Source of the DNA: Paranoxybacillus sp035645275
GTDB lineage: Bacteria; Bacillota; Bacilli; Bacillales; Anoxybacillaceae
NCBI GenBank assembly: GCA_035645275.1
Contig: DASQMX010000029.1
Location: 1 to 52,163 of the forward strand
DNA: 52,163 bases
Direction of reading: 5' to 3'
A model generated the notes under the pieces. That model was not told the DNA's origin. It ran no database searches and worked only from the letters and a program-made list of their open reading frames with translations. Position numbers and translations under genes: made by a program. This document shows, piece after piece, positions 31,759 through 39,458 of this stretch (the first letter of the stretch is position 1; every line of letters begins with the position of its first letter).

Positions 31759-32130
31759 ATGAGTGTATTACATGAAAACAAAGTGACAAAAATTCGGTCA
31801 TCTTATGTGCTAGAACAGGAAAAAAAAGAAAAAAGAGCTATGCGGAGACGACGTATGGCTGTTATTCGCTTTACATTGCTCAGCGGCATTCTTTTAGCGA
31901 TATCTTCTGTTCTTTTGTATACACTCATCTCTCAATCAGCCAATATTGAGGCGAAAATAGAAGAAAAACAGAAGCTGGAACAACAGCTGGAAAAACTTAA
32001 AAAAGAAGAACGGCAATTAAAAGAAGAAATTAAAAAGCTTAACGATGATGAATATATTGCTGAACTTGCTCGTAAAAATTATTTCCTTTCTAAAGAGGGA
32101 GAAATTATTTTTACCATTCCTGAAGAATGA
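31759..32130 (+). CDS. divIC: Cell-division protein DivIC (FtsB family)
   Basis: 123 residues: a basic cytoplasmic N-terminus (to about 37), one transmembrane helix (about 38-58), an external coiled coil (about 63-100) and a short C-terminal domain containing DDEYIAELARKNYFLSKEGEIIF. This is the DivIC/FtsB layout. DivIC works with FtsL and DivIB in the divisome. GGAGG precedes ATG 31759. Confidence 0.95.
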   Translation: MSVLHENKVTKIRSSYVLEQEKKEKRAMRRRRMAVIRFTLLSGILLAISSVLLYTLISQSANIEAKIEEKQKLEQQLEKLKKEERQLKEEIKKLNDDEYIAELARKNYFLSKEGEIIFTIPEE

Positions 32131-32146
32131 ATGGGCATTCAGCTTA

Positions 32147-32176
32147 TTGACACTTGTTTTTTTCATTATGTATAAT
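32147..32176 (+). promoter_or_regulatory. Sigma-A promoter of yabR
   Basis: TTGACA (32147-32152), 18-bp spacer, TATAAT (32171-32176): both hexamers are perfect. It lies just after divIC, giving yabR its own strong vegetative promoter. Confidence 0.85.
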
Positions 32177-32219
32177 GAAGAAAATTGATTTTGAGATTTT
32201 AAGGAGGAGCACTTTTTTT

Positions 32220-32618
32220 ATGTCAATGGAAGTAGGCAGCAAGTTACAAGGCAAAGTAACGGGCATTACGAAATTTGGAGCGTTTGTGGAGCTGCCAGAA
32301 GGCTCAACAGGTTTAGTTCACATTAGCGAAGTAGCGGATAACTATGTGAAGGATATTAACGACCACCTCAAAGTAGGCGATGTAGTTGAGGTAAAGGTAA
32401 TTAATGTTGAGAAAGATGGCAAAATCGGCTTATCGATTAAAAAAGCAAAAGAACAGGCTTCAGCACAACGCTCGCGTAATAAAGCAAGCGATCGTTCTTC
32501 CAAAGAAAGTTTTGAACAAAAAATTAGTCGCTTTTTAAAGGAAAGCGAAGATCGTTTAGCATCCCTTAAACGTCACACTGAATCAAAGCGAGGAGGTCGT
32601 GGCGCAAGACGCGGGTAA
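32220..32618 (+). CDS. yabR: S1 RNA-binding domain protein YabR
   Basis: 132 residues: a single S1 domain (about 3-77, VGSKLQGKVTGITKFGAFVELPEG and GLVHISEVADNYVKDI) then a Lys/Arg/Ser-rich disordered tail. It resembles general stress protein 13 and the S1 module of polynucleotide phosphorylase. Its RNA target is unknown. ATG 32220 has AAGGAGG at 32201-32207. A longer frame from 32154 would begin inside the promoter. Confidence 0.94.
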   Translation: MSMEVGSKLQGKVTGITKFGAFVELPEGSTGLVHISEVADNYVKDINDHLKVGDVVEVKVINVEKDGKIGLSIKKAKEQASAQRSRNKASDRSSKESFEQKISRFLKESEDRLASLKRHTESKRGGRGARRG

Positions 32619-32668
32619 CTTGCTGCTGAACAATATAGATGGCAGGTTAGGTAAAGAGCGTTTTTACT

Positions 32669-32695
32669 AGCATCCATTCTAATGGGTGCTTTTTC
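32669..32695 (+). terminator. Terminator after yabR
   Basis: AGCATCCA / TGGGTGCT stem (one G-U), 6-base loop and TTTTT tail. Confidence 0.82.
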
Positions 32696-32720
32696 ATTTG
32701 AAAAAAATGAATAAAAAGTG

Positions 32721-32749
32721 TTGACGAACTGTGAAGAATGTATTAATAT
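32721..32749 (+). promoter_or_regulatory. Promoter of the tRNA-Met/Glu operon
   Basis: TTGACG (32721-32726), 17-bp spacer, TAATAT (32744-32749), an rRNA-type sigma-A promoter ending 17 bases before the first tRNA. Confidence 0.65.
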
Positions 32750-32766
32750 AATAAATGTCTTTGCGT

Positions 32767-32843
32767 GGCGGCGTAGCTCAGCTGGCTAGAGCGTACGGTT
32801 CATACCCGTGAGGTCGGGGGTTCGATTCCCTCCGCCGCTACCA
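32767..32843 (+). tRNA. trnM: tRNA-Met (anticodon CAT)
   Basis: 77 nt with complete cloverleaf: 7-bp acceptor stem (G-U at the first pair), anticodon loop TTCATAC on a TACGG/CCGTG stem, T-loop TTCGATT, encoded CCA. It lacks the GGG/CCC anticodon-stem pairs of the initiator and matches, from memory, the B. subtilis elongator tRNA-Met at the same locus. Confidence 0.96.
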
Positions 32844-32851
32844 TTACAAAT

Positions 32852-32923
32852 GGCCCGTTGGTCAAGTGGTTAAGACACCGCCCTTTCACGGCGGTAACAC
32901 GGGTTCGAATCCCGTACGGGTCA
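32852..32923 (+). tRNA. trnE: tRNA-Glu (anticodon TTC)
   Basis: 72 nt: acceptor GGCCCGT / ACGGGTC (one G-U), anticodon stem CCGCC/GGCGG with loop CTTTCAC, T-loop TTCGAAT. The 3' CCA is not encoded and must be added by the CCA enzyme. It is cotranscribed with tRNA-Met, 8 bases upstream. Confidence 0.96.
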
Positions 32924-32930
32924 TCGATAT

Positions 32931-32972
32931 AAAAACACCGATTTCGTGAAGAAATCGGTGTTTTTTGTTTTT
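32931..32972 (+). terminator. Terminator of the tRNA operon
   Basis: AACACCGATTTC / GAAATCGGTGTT perfect stem with GTGAA loop and a long T tail. Confidence 0.95.
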
Positions 32973-32995
32973 TTATCTCATGTTACGGTGAATTT

Positions 32996-33060
32996 CGTCG
33001 AAGGTTTTTTTTTATCCTCCTCTTGTTTTGACAAAATTTTGATAATTATAACTATATAAT
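32996..33060 (+). promoter_or_regulatory. Spo0A-type sigma-A promoter of spoIIE
   Basis: TTGACA (33028-33033) and TATAAT (33055-33060) are perfect hexamers but 21 bp apart, not 17: the anomalous spacing known for Spo0A~P-activated spoIIE and spoIIG promoters. CGTCGAA (32996-33002) and TGACAAA over the -35 are one-mismatch Spo0A boxes. Confidence 0.8.
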
Positions 33061-33094
33061 AGGATTAATATAAAAACGGAGGAGTGAATTGACT

Positions 33095-35566
33095 ATGGAT
33101 AGAGTGGCAAGAAATTTAATGAATCAATTTTCGGACATGCCGCTAGAGCAAACTCAGACAGTATTTTTTCGTTGGGCTCGTCGTCTTAGATTAAGAATGG
33201 AGCATCTTTTTCTACACAAAGGGTTTATTTTGCTTATTATTGGCTTTTTGCTGGGACGGGCTCTTATCTTATCAAAAATTACTCCATTTGCTTTGCCTTT
33301 TTTTGCTGCGGTTTATATGATGCAACGTGATAAAGCTGGCTTAGCGTTTATCGCTTTAACGGCAGGGACTTTAACATTATCATTTGAAGCAACTTTGTTC
33401 ATTTTCACAAGTATGTTCGGATTTCTTATTTTCAATCATATCACCAAAAAATTTATTAATGGTTCAATTAAAGTTATGCCTTTCATTGTTTTTTTTACAT
33501 CTTTTTCAATTAAATTAGCAATGATTTATTTTATCTCAAATAATTGGACGGTATATGAAATCGTTATGGCGTTAGTTGAATCAGGGCTTGGATTTATTTT
33601 AGCTCTCATCTTTTTACAAAGTGTTCCACTGCTGACAGTGCATAAGAGAAAACAATTATTAAAGCCAGAGGAAATGATTTCAATCATTATACTTCTTGCT
33701 TCCATGTTAACGGGAACAATTGGCTGGTCATTTTACGATTTATCTTTAGAACATATTATGTCACGCTATCTTGTATTATTACTCGCTTTTGTAGCCGGAG
33801 CGACGATTGGTTCTACGGTAGGAGTAGTCACGGGTTTAATTTTAAGCTTAGCTAATGTCGATAGCTTATATCAAATGAGCTTACTGGCCTTTGCGGGGCT
33901 GTTGGGAGGATTATTAAAAGACGGGAAAAAAATCGGCGTTTCATTTGGTTTAGTCGTTGCCACGTTGTTAATTGGCCTGTATGGCGAGGGTAAGACGGAA
34001 GTTATACCAACAGTCATTGAATCAATGCTTGCGGTCCTGTTATTTATATTTACACCAAAAACGCTAACAGAAAAAATCGCAAAACATGTTCCTGGTACTG
34101 TTGAGTATGTGAACGAGCAACAGCAATATGTAAGAAAAATTCGCGATGTGACGGCTCATCGTGTCGCTCAATTTTCCGGAGTGTTTCAAGCGTTAGCTAA
34201 CAGCTTTTCCGATTATGGATTAGCTTCAGAAGATGACAATCAAGAAAGAGAAATCGATTATTTTCTGAGTGATATTGCTGGGAAAACATGTCAAACGTGT
34301 TTTAAAAAAGAGCAATGCTGGTCTCAGCAATTTGATACAACTTATGAATACATGAAACAAATTATGCTTGAAGCAGATACAAAAAAGTTTGATCATAAAT
34401 TGTTGCGTGAGTGGGATAAACATTGCATAAAATCGAAAAAAGTTGTTGAACTGATTGAAAAAGAATTTAGCTATTATCAAGCAAACAAAAAGCTGCGTAA
34501 ACAAGTCAATGAAAGCAGAAAACTTGTTGCTGAACAATTAATGGGTGTTTCACAAGTGATGAAGGATTTTGCAAAAGAAATTCAAAGGGAGCGTGAAAAC
34601 CTTTATTTGCAGGAAGAACAAATCCTAGAAGCATTACAAGAGTTCGGTGTGGAGATTGGACATGTTGATATTTACAGCTTAGAAAAAGGAAATGTGGATA
34701 TTGAAATGAGCATTCCGTATTGCGATGGACGTGGTGAGTGTGAAAAGCTAATTGCCCCGATGCTTTCAGATATTTTAGGAGAAACGATTGTTGTAAAAAG
34801 AGAAGAGTGTGCAGCGTATCCTAATGGATATTGCCATGTTGCTTTTGGTTCTGCAAAAGCATTTGTTATTGAAACAGGAGTTGCCCATGCGGCAAAAGGT
34901 GGGGGATTAATATCTGGTGACAGTTACTCAATGATTGAACTCGGTGCTGGCAAATATGCAATTGCGATTAGCGATGGAATGGGAAATGGCGAGAGAGCTC
35001 ACAATGAGAGCAATGAAACACTGAGGCTTTTACAGCAAATACTGCAAACAGGTATTGAAGAGGAGGTTGCTATTAAATCAATCAACTCGATTCTTTCGTT
35101 AAGAACAACAGATGAAATTTTTTCAACTCTAGATTTAGCAATGATTGATTTACAAGATGCGTCAACAAAGTTTTTGAAAATCGGTTCGACCCCAAGTTTT
35201 ATAAAACGAGGTGACAAAGTTATTAAAATCGAAGCAAGCAATTTACCGATGGGAATTATTAAAGAATTTGAGTTTGAAGTAGTCAGCGAACAATTAAAAG
35301 CAGGAGATTTGTTAATTATGATGAGTGATGGTGTTTTTGAAGGGCCAGATCATGTAGAAAATTACGATGTTTGGATGAAACGGAAAATTAAGGAGCTACA
35401 AACAAATGATCCGCAAGAAGTCGCTGATCTCATTATGGAAGAAGTTATTCGCACGTGTTCCGGAAGAATTCAGGACGATATGACGATTGTTGTCGCCAAA
35501 ATTAAGCACAATACACCAAAATGGGCGACAATACCTGCCTATACTTACATGAAAAAAGCGCAATAA
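33095..35566 (+). CDS. spoIIE: Stage II sporulation protein E (SpoIIE phosphatase)
   Basis: 823 residues. The N-terminal third (about 40-330) has some ten transmembrane helices. A central FtsZ-associated region contains a CXXC-type cluster (CQTCFKKEQC), and the C-terminal third (about 595-815) is a PP2C/SpoIIE phosphatase with ISDGMGNGERA and MMSDGVFEG metal-binding Asp residues. SpoIIE sits at the polar septum and dephosphorylates SpoIIAA, which turns on sigma-F in the forespore. ATG 33095 has GGAGGAG upstream. TTG 33089 is closer to it and less likely. Confidence 0.97.
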   Translation: MDRVARNLMNQFSDMPLEQTQTVFFRWARRLRLRMEHLFLHKGFILLIIGFLLGRALILSKITPFALPFFAAVYMMQRDKAGLAFIALTAGTLTLSFEATLFIFTSMFGFLIFNHITKKFINGSIKVMPFIVFFTSFSIKLAMIYFISNNWTVYEIVMALVESGLGFILALIFLQSVPLLTVHKRKQLLKPEEMISIIILLASMLTGTIGWSFYDLSLEHIMSRYLVLLLAFVAGATIGSTVGVVTGLILSLANVDSLYQMSLLAFAGLLGGLLKDGKKIGVSFGLVVATLLIGLYGEGKTEVIPTVIESMLAVLLFIFTPKTLTEKIAKHVPGTVEYVNEQQQYVRKIRDVTAHRVAQFSGVFQALANSFSDYGLASEDDNQEREIDYFLSDIAGKTCQTCFKKEQCWSQQFDTTYEYMKQIMLEADTKKFDHKLLREWDKHCIKSKKVVELIEKEFSYYQANKKLRKQVNESRKLVAEQLMGVSQVMKDFAKEIQRERENLYLQEEQILEALQEFGVEIGHVDIYSLEKGNVDIEMSIPYCDGRGECEKLIAPMLSDILGETIVVKREECAAYPNGYCHVAFGSAKAFVIETGVAHAAKGGGLISGDSYSMIELGAGKYAIAISDGMGNGERAHNESNETLRLLQQILQTGIEEEVAIKSINSILSLRTTDEIFSTLDLAMIDLQDASTKFLKIGSTPSFIKRGDKVIKIEASNLPMGIIKEFEFEVVSEQLKAGDLLIMMSDGVFEGPDHVENYDVWMKRKIKELQTNDPQEVADLIMEEVIRTCSGRIQDDMTIVVAKIKHNTPKWATIPAYTYMKKAQ

Positions 35567-35628
35567 AAGTATAAAATCCTTTCATTCCGTCGATGATGGT
35601 AATACACAAGTTTAGGAGGGGATGAAAG

Positions 35629-36366
35629 GTGCGCAAAGGAACGTTAAAGCAGATTCTTTTGATTACAGACGGTTGTTCCAATCATGGCGAAGACCCAGTA
35701 GCGATGGCAGCACTGGCAAAAGAGCAGGGAATTACAGTAAATGTTATAGGAGTACTTGACCAAGATACAATTGATGAAAGCGGTTTGCGCGAAATAGAGG
35801 GAATTGCCATGTCGGGGGGCGGTGTCAGTCAAGTCGTTTATGCGAAACAGTTGTCACAGACGGTGCAAATGGTGACGAGAAAAGCAATGACACAAACATT
35901 ACAAGGGGTTGTAAACAGGGAGTTAAAACAAATTTTAGGCTCTGACGTGACAATGGAAGATTTACCTCCGGAAAAGCGCGGTGAAGTAATGGAAGTCGTT
36001 GATGAACTTGGGGAAACTGTTGAATTAGAAATTTTAATATTAATAGATACAAGCGGAAGTATGAAAACAAAATTGCCAACTGTAAAAGAAGCTTTATTTG
36101 ATTTATCGCTTAGCCTTAATGCCCGCACTGGAGATAATCATTTTGCTGTTTTTGTATTTCCGGGGAAACGTGGAGATGTTGAGAAAGTACTAGATTGGAC
36201 ACCAAAGCTTGAAGCGTTATCCACTGTTTTTCCTAAGCTTACATCAGGGGGACTTACCCCTACAGGCCCAGCATTGCGTGAAGCGTTGACTTATTTCAGG
36301 AAAAAGCGTTCATTAAGGAGCCTGATATCTAGTGATGAACAATATTTTGAAGAATCATCTATGTAA
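35629..36366 (+). CDS. yabS: VWA-domain protein YabS
   Basis: 245 residues. A von Willebrand factor A domain occupies the C-terminal half, with the MIDAS motif DTSGS at 140-144. The N-terminal part (ITDGCSNHGEDPVAMAALAKEQGITVNVIG) looks like a second, partial VWA fold. The function is unknown. In B. subtilis yabS and the kinase gene yabT follow spoIIE and are forespore-expressed. GTG 35629 has AGGAGGGG upstream. It overlaps yabT by 35 bases. Confidence 0.9.
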   Translation: MRKGTLKQILLITDGCSNHGEDPVAMAALAKEQGITVNVIGVLDQDTIDESGLREIEGIAMSGGGVSQVVYAKQLSQTVQMVTRKAMTQTLQGVVNRELKQILGSDVTMEDLPPEKRGEVMEVVDELGETVELEILILIDTSGSMKTKLPTVKEALFDLSLSLNARTGDNHFAVFVFPGKRGDVEKVLDWTPKLEALSTVFPKLTSGGLTPTGPALREALTYFRKKRSLRSLISSDEQYFEESSM

Positions 36367-37309
36367 ACTTCCATCAGGGTATATTATTGTTGGAAAATGG
36401 CACAAACATTCTTATAAAATGATAAAGCCGTTAGGCAAAGGAGCGAACGGAGTCGTTTACTTAGCTGAAAGTCCAAAAGGGCTTGTAGCGGTGAAATTAA
36501 GTGATAATAGTACGGCAATTACTTCAGAAGTAAATGTATTAAAGCATTTTTCCAAGGTCCAGGGAGTTGCCCTTGGACCTTCTTTGCTAGATGTCGATGA
36601 TTGGTTTGACCCTTATAGCAAAAAGGTAGTTTGTTTTTATGTTATGGAATATATAAAAGGTGAAGATTTCCTTTCATTTATTCAAAAAAGGGGAAAAGAG
36701 TGGATTGTCATTCTTATTTTACAACTTCTTTCTGACTTGGAAAAACTTCATCAAGAAGGGTGGGTGTTTGGCGATTTAAAGCCAGAAAATTTATTAGTCG
36801 TTGGCCAAGCCCCGAAAATTCGTTTGCTTGATGTTGGGGGAACCACTTTGAAAGGAAGAGCTATTAAAGAATTCACTGAATTTTATGATCGCGGTTATTG
36901 GGGAATGGGTTCGCGTAAAGCAGAGCCGTCGTATGATTTATTTTCTGTCGTCATGATTATGATGAACGCATGTTATTTGAAGAGGTTTGAAAAAAAGGGG
37001 AGTGGACGCGAGCAATTAATGAAAATGATTGACGCAGATGAAACGTTGCGAAAGTATCGAAAAGTGCTCATACGTGCTATTGACGGTAAATATGAACATG
37101 CAAGAGAAATGCGTCAGGAGCTAATGGCTGTCATGATTGATAAATCTTCCAGCACGAAAACAAAAAGCCGTTCAAACCAAAGTAGAAAAGGATCCGTTCG
37201 AAAAAGGTATCGAAAAAGAAAAAAACGCAGTGGAGTTTTAGAAACAGCTCTTATTGTTATGTTTCTCCTTTTTATGTATGTGATGTATTTATATGGCGAG
37301 TTATTATAA
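36332..37309 (+). CDS. yabT: Serine/threonine protein kinase YabT
   Basis: 325 residues. Hanks-type kinase with glycine loop GKGANGVVY (35-43), VAVKL with Lys55, catalytic GDLKPEN (Asp148, Asn153) and DVG (167-169) in place of DFG. The HRD motif is FGD here. A strongly basic stretch (about 275-300) and one C-terminal transmembrane helix (about 303-321) follow. B. subtilis YabT is DNA-activated, lacks an extracellular sensor domain and acts early in sporulation on targets such as RecA. The start is GTG 36332 or ATG 36335, after AAGGAG at 36315-36320. Confidence 0.92.
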   Translation: MMNNILKNHLCKLPSGYIIVGKWHKHSYKMIKPLGKGANGVVYLAESPKGLVAVKLSDNSTAITSEVNVLKHFSKVQGVALGPSLLDVDDWFDPYSKKVVCFYVMEYIKGEDFLSFIQKRGKEWIVILILQLLSDLEKLHQEGWVFGDLKPENLLVVGQAPKIRLLDVGGTTLKGRAIKEFTEFYDRGYWGMGSRKAEPSYDLFSVVMIMMNACYLKRFEKKGSGREQLMKMIDADETLRKYRKVLIRAIDGKYEHAREMRQELMAVMIDKSSSTKTKSRSNQSRKGSVRKRYRKRKKRSGVLETALIVMFLLFMYVMYLYGELL

Positions 37310-37322
37310 TCATTTATAAACG

Positions 37323-37344
37323 TTCTCTTTTGAGAAATTTTTTT
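37323..37344 (+). terminator. Weak terminator after yabT
   Basis: TTCTC / GAGAA stem with a TTTT loop followed by seven T. Confidence 0.55.
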
Positions 37345-37399
37345 GTTAGTGATACGATTAAGAAGGTGGATAGATAAAGTGCAAAGAGGTATTTAACAT

Positions 37400-38785
37400 A
37401 TGTTGGAGAAAGTTCGTTTATTTTTAAAAAAACACGATTTACTTGCTCCTAACTCCACAGTAGTAATAGGTGTTTCTGGTGGTCCTGATTCGCTTGCTTT
37501 ATTGCATTTATTTTCTAAATTAAAAAATGAATTTCAGCTTCATATTATCGCTGCTCATGTCGACCATATGTTTCGCGGTAAACAATCCGAAGAAGATATG
37601 GAATTTGTGAAACATTTTTGCGATGAACGCGGTATTATATGTGAAGCGAAACAAATAGATGTCCCGGAGTTCCAAAAGCGGTCGCGGCTAAGTGCTCAAG
37701 CGGCAGCACGTGAATGCCGTTATCGTTTCTTTGAGGAAGTTATGAAAAAGTACTCTGCTCATTATTTAGCGCTTGGTCATCATGGAGATGATCAAATCGA
37801 GACGATTTTGATGAGGCTTGTAAGAGGAAGTATTGGAAGAGGATATGGAGGGATTCCTGTAAAACGGACGTTTGGTCAAGGGTACATTATTCGTCCCCTT
37901 TTGGCTGTTAGCCGGCAAGAAATAGAAGCGTATTGTGAGGAGCATCAATTGCAGCCTCGCTATGATCCGAGCAATGAGAAAGATAGCTATACAAGAAATC
38001 GATTTCGCCATTATGTTGTCCCTTTATTAAAAAAAGAAAATCCAAATGTGCATGAACGGTTTCAATACTATAGCGAAATAGTGGCGGAAGATGAAGCTTT
38101 TTTAGAGGAATTAACTTTGCAGGCGCTGAATAAGGTAATTAGAAGACAACAAGGAAAAATTACCCTACAAATTGAACCGTTTAAGACAATGCCTAAACCT
38201 TTACAAAGAAGAGGGATTCAACTAATATTAAACTATCTTTACGAGGATATTCCCCCGGATTTATCCTCTATACATATAAGTAGTTTTTTAAATTTTTTAA
38301 ATCGTAAATGCCCGTCAGGAAGGTTGGATTTTCCGAACGGCTTAAAAATTATTCGCTCGTATGATATTTGCACATTTACGTTTCAAGAAGAGCGAATCGA
38401 TACGTATCACTTTAAAATTGAAATTCCTTCCGTTTTGTCTCTCCCGAACGGATATGCAATCATTAGTGAAGTTTGGGAACACTATCCTAAGGAGCTTACA
38501 GGAAATGATGTATTTATTATTGACTCAGAGTCTGTATCGCTTCCTTTATATGTTCGAACACGGCGTGCTGGCGACCGAATGACTTTAAAGGGGGCAAACG
38601 GGACAAAAAAGATTAAAGATATTTTCATCGATGCGAAAATTCCTTTAGCGGAAAGACAAGGATGGCCGATTGTTGAAGATGGAACCGGGAATATCCTATG
38701 GATTCCTTGTTTAAAAAAATCAATTTATGAAGCAACTGATATTACCAAAAAGCGCTATATTGTATTACACTATAAGAAGCAATGA
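37400..38785 (+). CDS. tilS: tRNA(Ile)-lysidine synthetase
   Basis: 461 residues. The N-terminal PP-loop ATPase has SGGPDS (26-31), with AAHVDHMFRG and LGHHGDDQIET following. The C-terminal domain includes RRAGDRM and the KKIKDIFIDAKIP substrate segment. TilS converts C34 to lysidine in tRNA-Ile(CAU), so that it reads AUA. It is followed by hpt and ftsH in the conserved order. GAGGT is the only ribosome site, 10 bases before ATG 37400. Confidence 0.96.
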   Translation: MLEKVRLFLKKHDLLAPNSTVVIGVSGGPDSLALLHLFSKLKNEFQLHIIAAHVDHMFRGKQSEEDMEFVKHFCDERGIICEAKQIDVPEFQKRSRLSAQAAARECRYRFFEEVMKKYSAHYLALGHHGDDQIETILMRLVRGSIGRGYGGIPVKRTFGQGYIIRPLLAVSRQEIEAYCEEHQLQPRYDPSNEKDSYTRNRFRHYVVPLLKKENPNVHERFQYYSEIVAEDEAFLEELTLQALNKVIRRQQGKITLQIEPFKTMPKPLQRRGIQLILNYLYEDIPPDLSSIHISSFLNFLNRKCPSGRLDFPNGLKIIRSYDICTFTFQEERIDTYHFKIEIPSVLSLPNGYAIISEVWEHYPKELTGNDVFIIDSESVSLPLYVRTRRAGDRMTLKGANGTKKIKDIFIDAKIPLAERQGWPIVEDGTGNILWIPCLKKSIYEATDITKKRYIVLHYKKQ

Positions 38786-38806
38786 ACATCTGGGAGGAAA
38801 GAGAGT

Positions 38807-39352
38807 ATGAGCATGAATCAAGATATTGAAAAAGTATTAATTACAGAGGAACAAATTCAACAAAAGGTAAAAGAATTAGGTCAATTGCTTACGAAAGAGT
38901 ATGAGGGCCGTTTTCCGTTGGCTGTCGGTGTATTAAAAGGTGCTATGCCGTTTATGGCTGATTTATTAAAGAATATGGATACATACTTAGAAATGGATTT
39001 TATGGACGTATCAAGCTATGGGAATGCTACAGTGTCATCTGGGGAAGTAAAAATTTTAAAGGATTTAAATACTTCTGTTGAGGGGCGCGACATTCTTATC
39101 ATTGAAGATATTATTGACAGCGGCTTGACATTGAGCTATTTAGCTGAACTCTTCCGATATCGCAAGGCAAAATCGATTAAAATTGTCACTCTTTTAGATA
39201 AGCCATCGGGACGCAAAGCAAATATTGAAGCTGATTATGTTGGATTTATTGTACCTGACGAATTTGTTGTTGGATATGGTCTAGATTACTGCGAGAAATA
39301 CCGTAATCTTCCGTATATTGGTGTATTAAAACCGGAAGTGTACAGCAAATAA
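38807..39352 (+). CDS. hpt: Hypoxanthine phosphoribosyltransferase
   Basis: 181 residues (hprT in B. subtilis). It salvages hypoxanthine and guanine using PRPP. The PRPP loop IIEDIIDSGLTL is clear, with VGVLKGAMPFMADL for pyrophosphate binding and a VGYGLDYCEKYRNLPYIGVLKPE C-terminus. GGGAGGAAAG precedes ATG 38807. In B. subtilis Hpt with TilS also influences ftsH expression. Confidence 0.96.
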   Translation: MSMNQDIEKVLITEEQIQQKVKELGQLLTKEYEGRFPLAVGVLKGAMPFMADLLKNMDTYLEMDFMDVSSYGNATVSSGEVKILKDLNTSVEGRDILIIEDIIDSGLTLSYLAELFRYRKAKSIKIVTLLDKPSGRKANIEADYVGFIVPDEFVVGYGLDYCEKYRNLPYIGVLKPEVYSK

Positions 39353-39392
39353 TTTTTTATGGCGGAGACTTCGCGTAAGATGAGGCAATTTG

Positions 39393-39422
39393 TTGTATTG
39401 GAATGATTTTCTATGATACTAT
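39393..39422 (+). promoter_or_regulatory. Candidate promoter of ftsH
   Basis: TTGTAT (39393-39398), 18-bp spacer, TACTAT (39417-39422) with an extended TG at 39414-39415. Confidence 0.5.
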
Positions 39423-39458
39423 TGTGTATAGCGTGTTTGATGTGGGAGGAGGTAGGAA

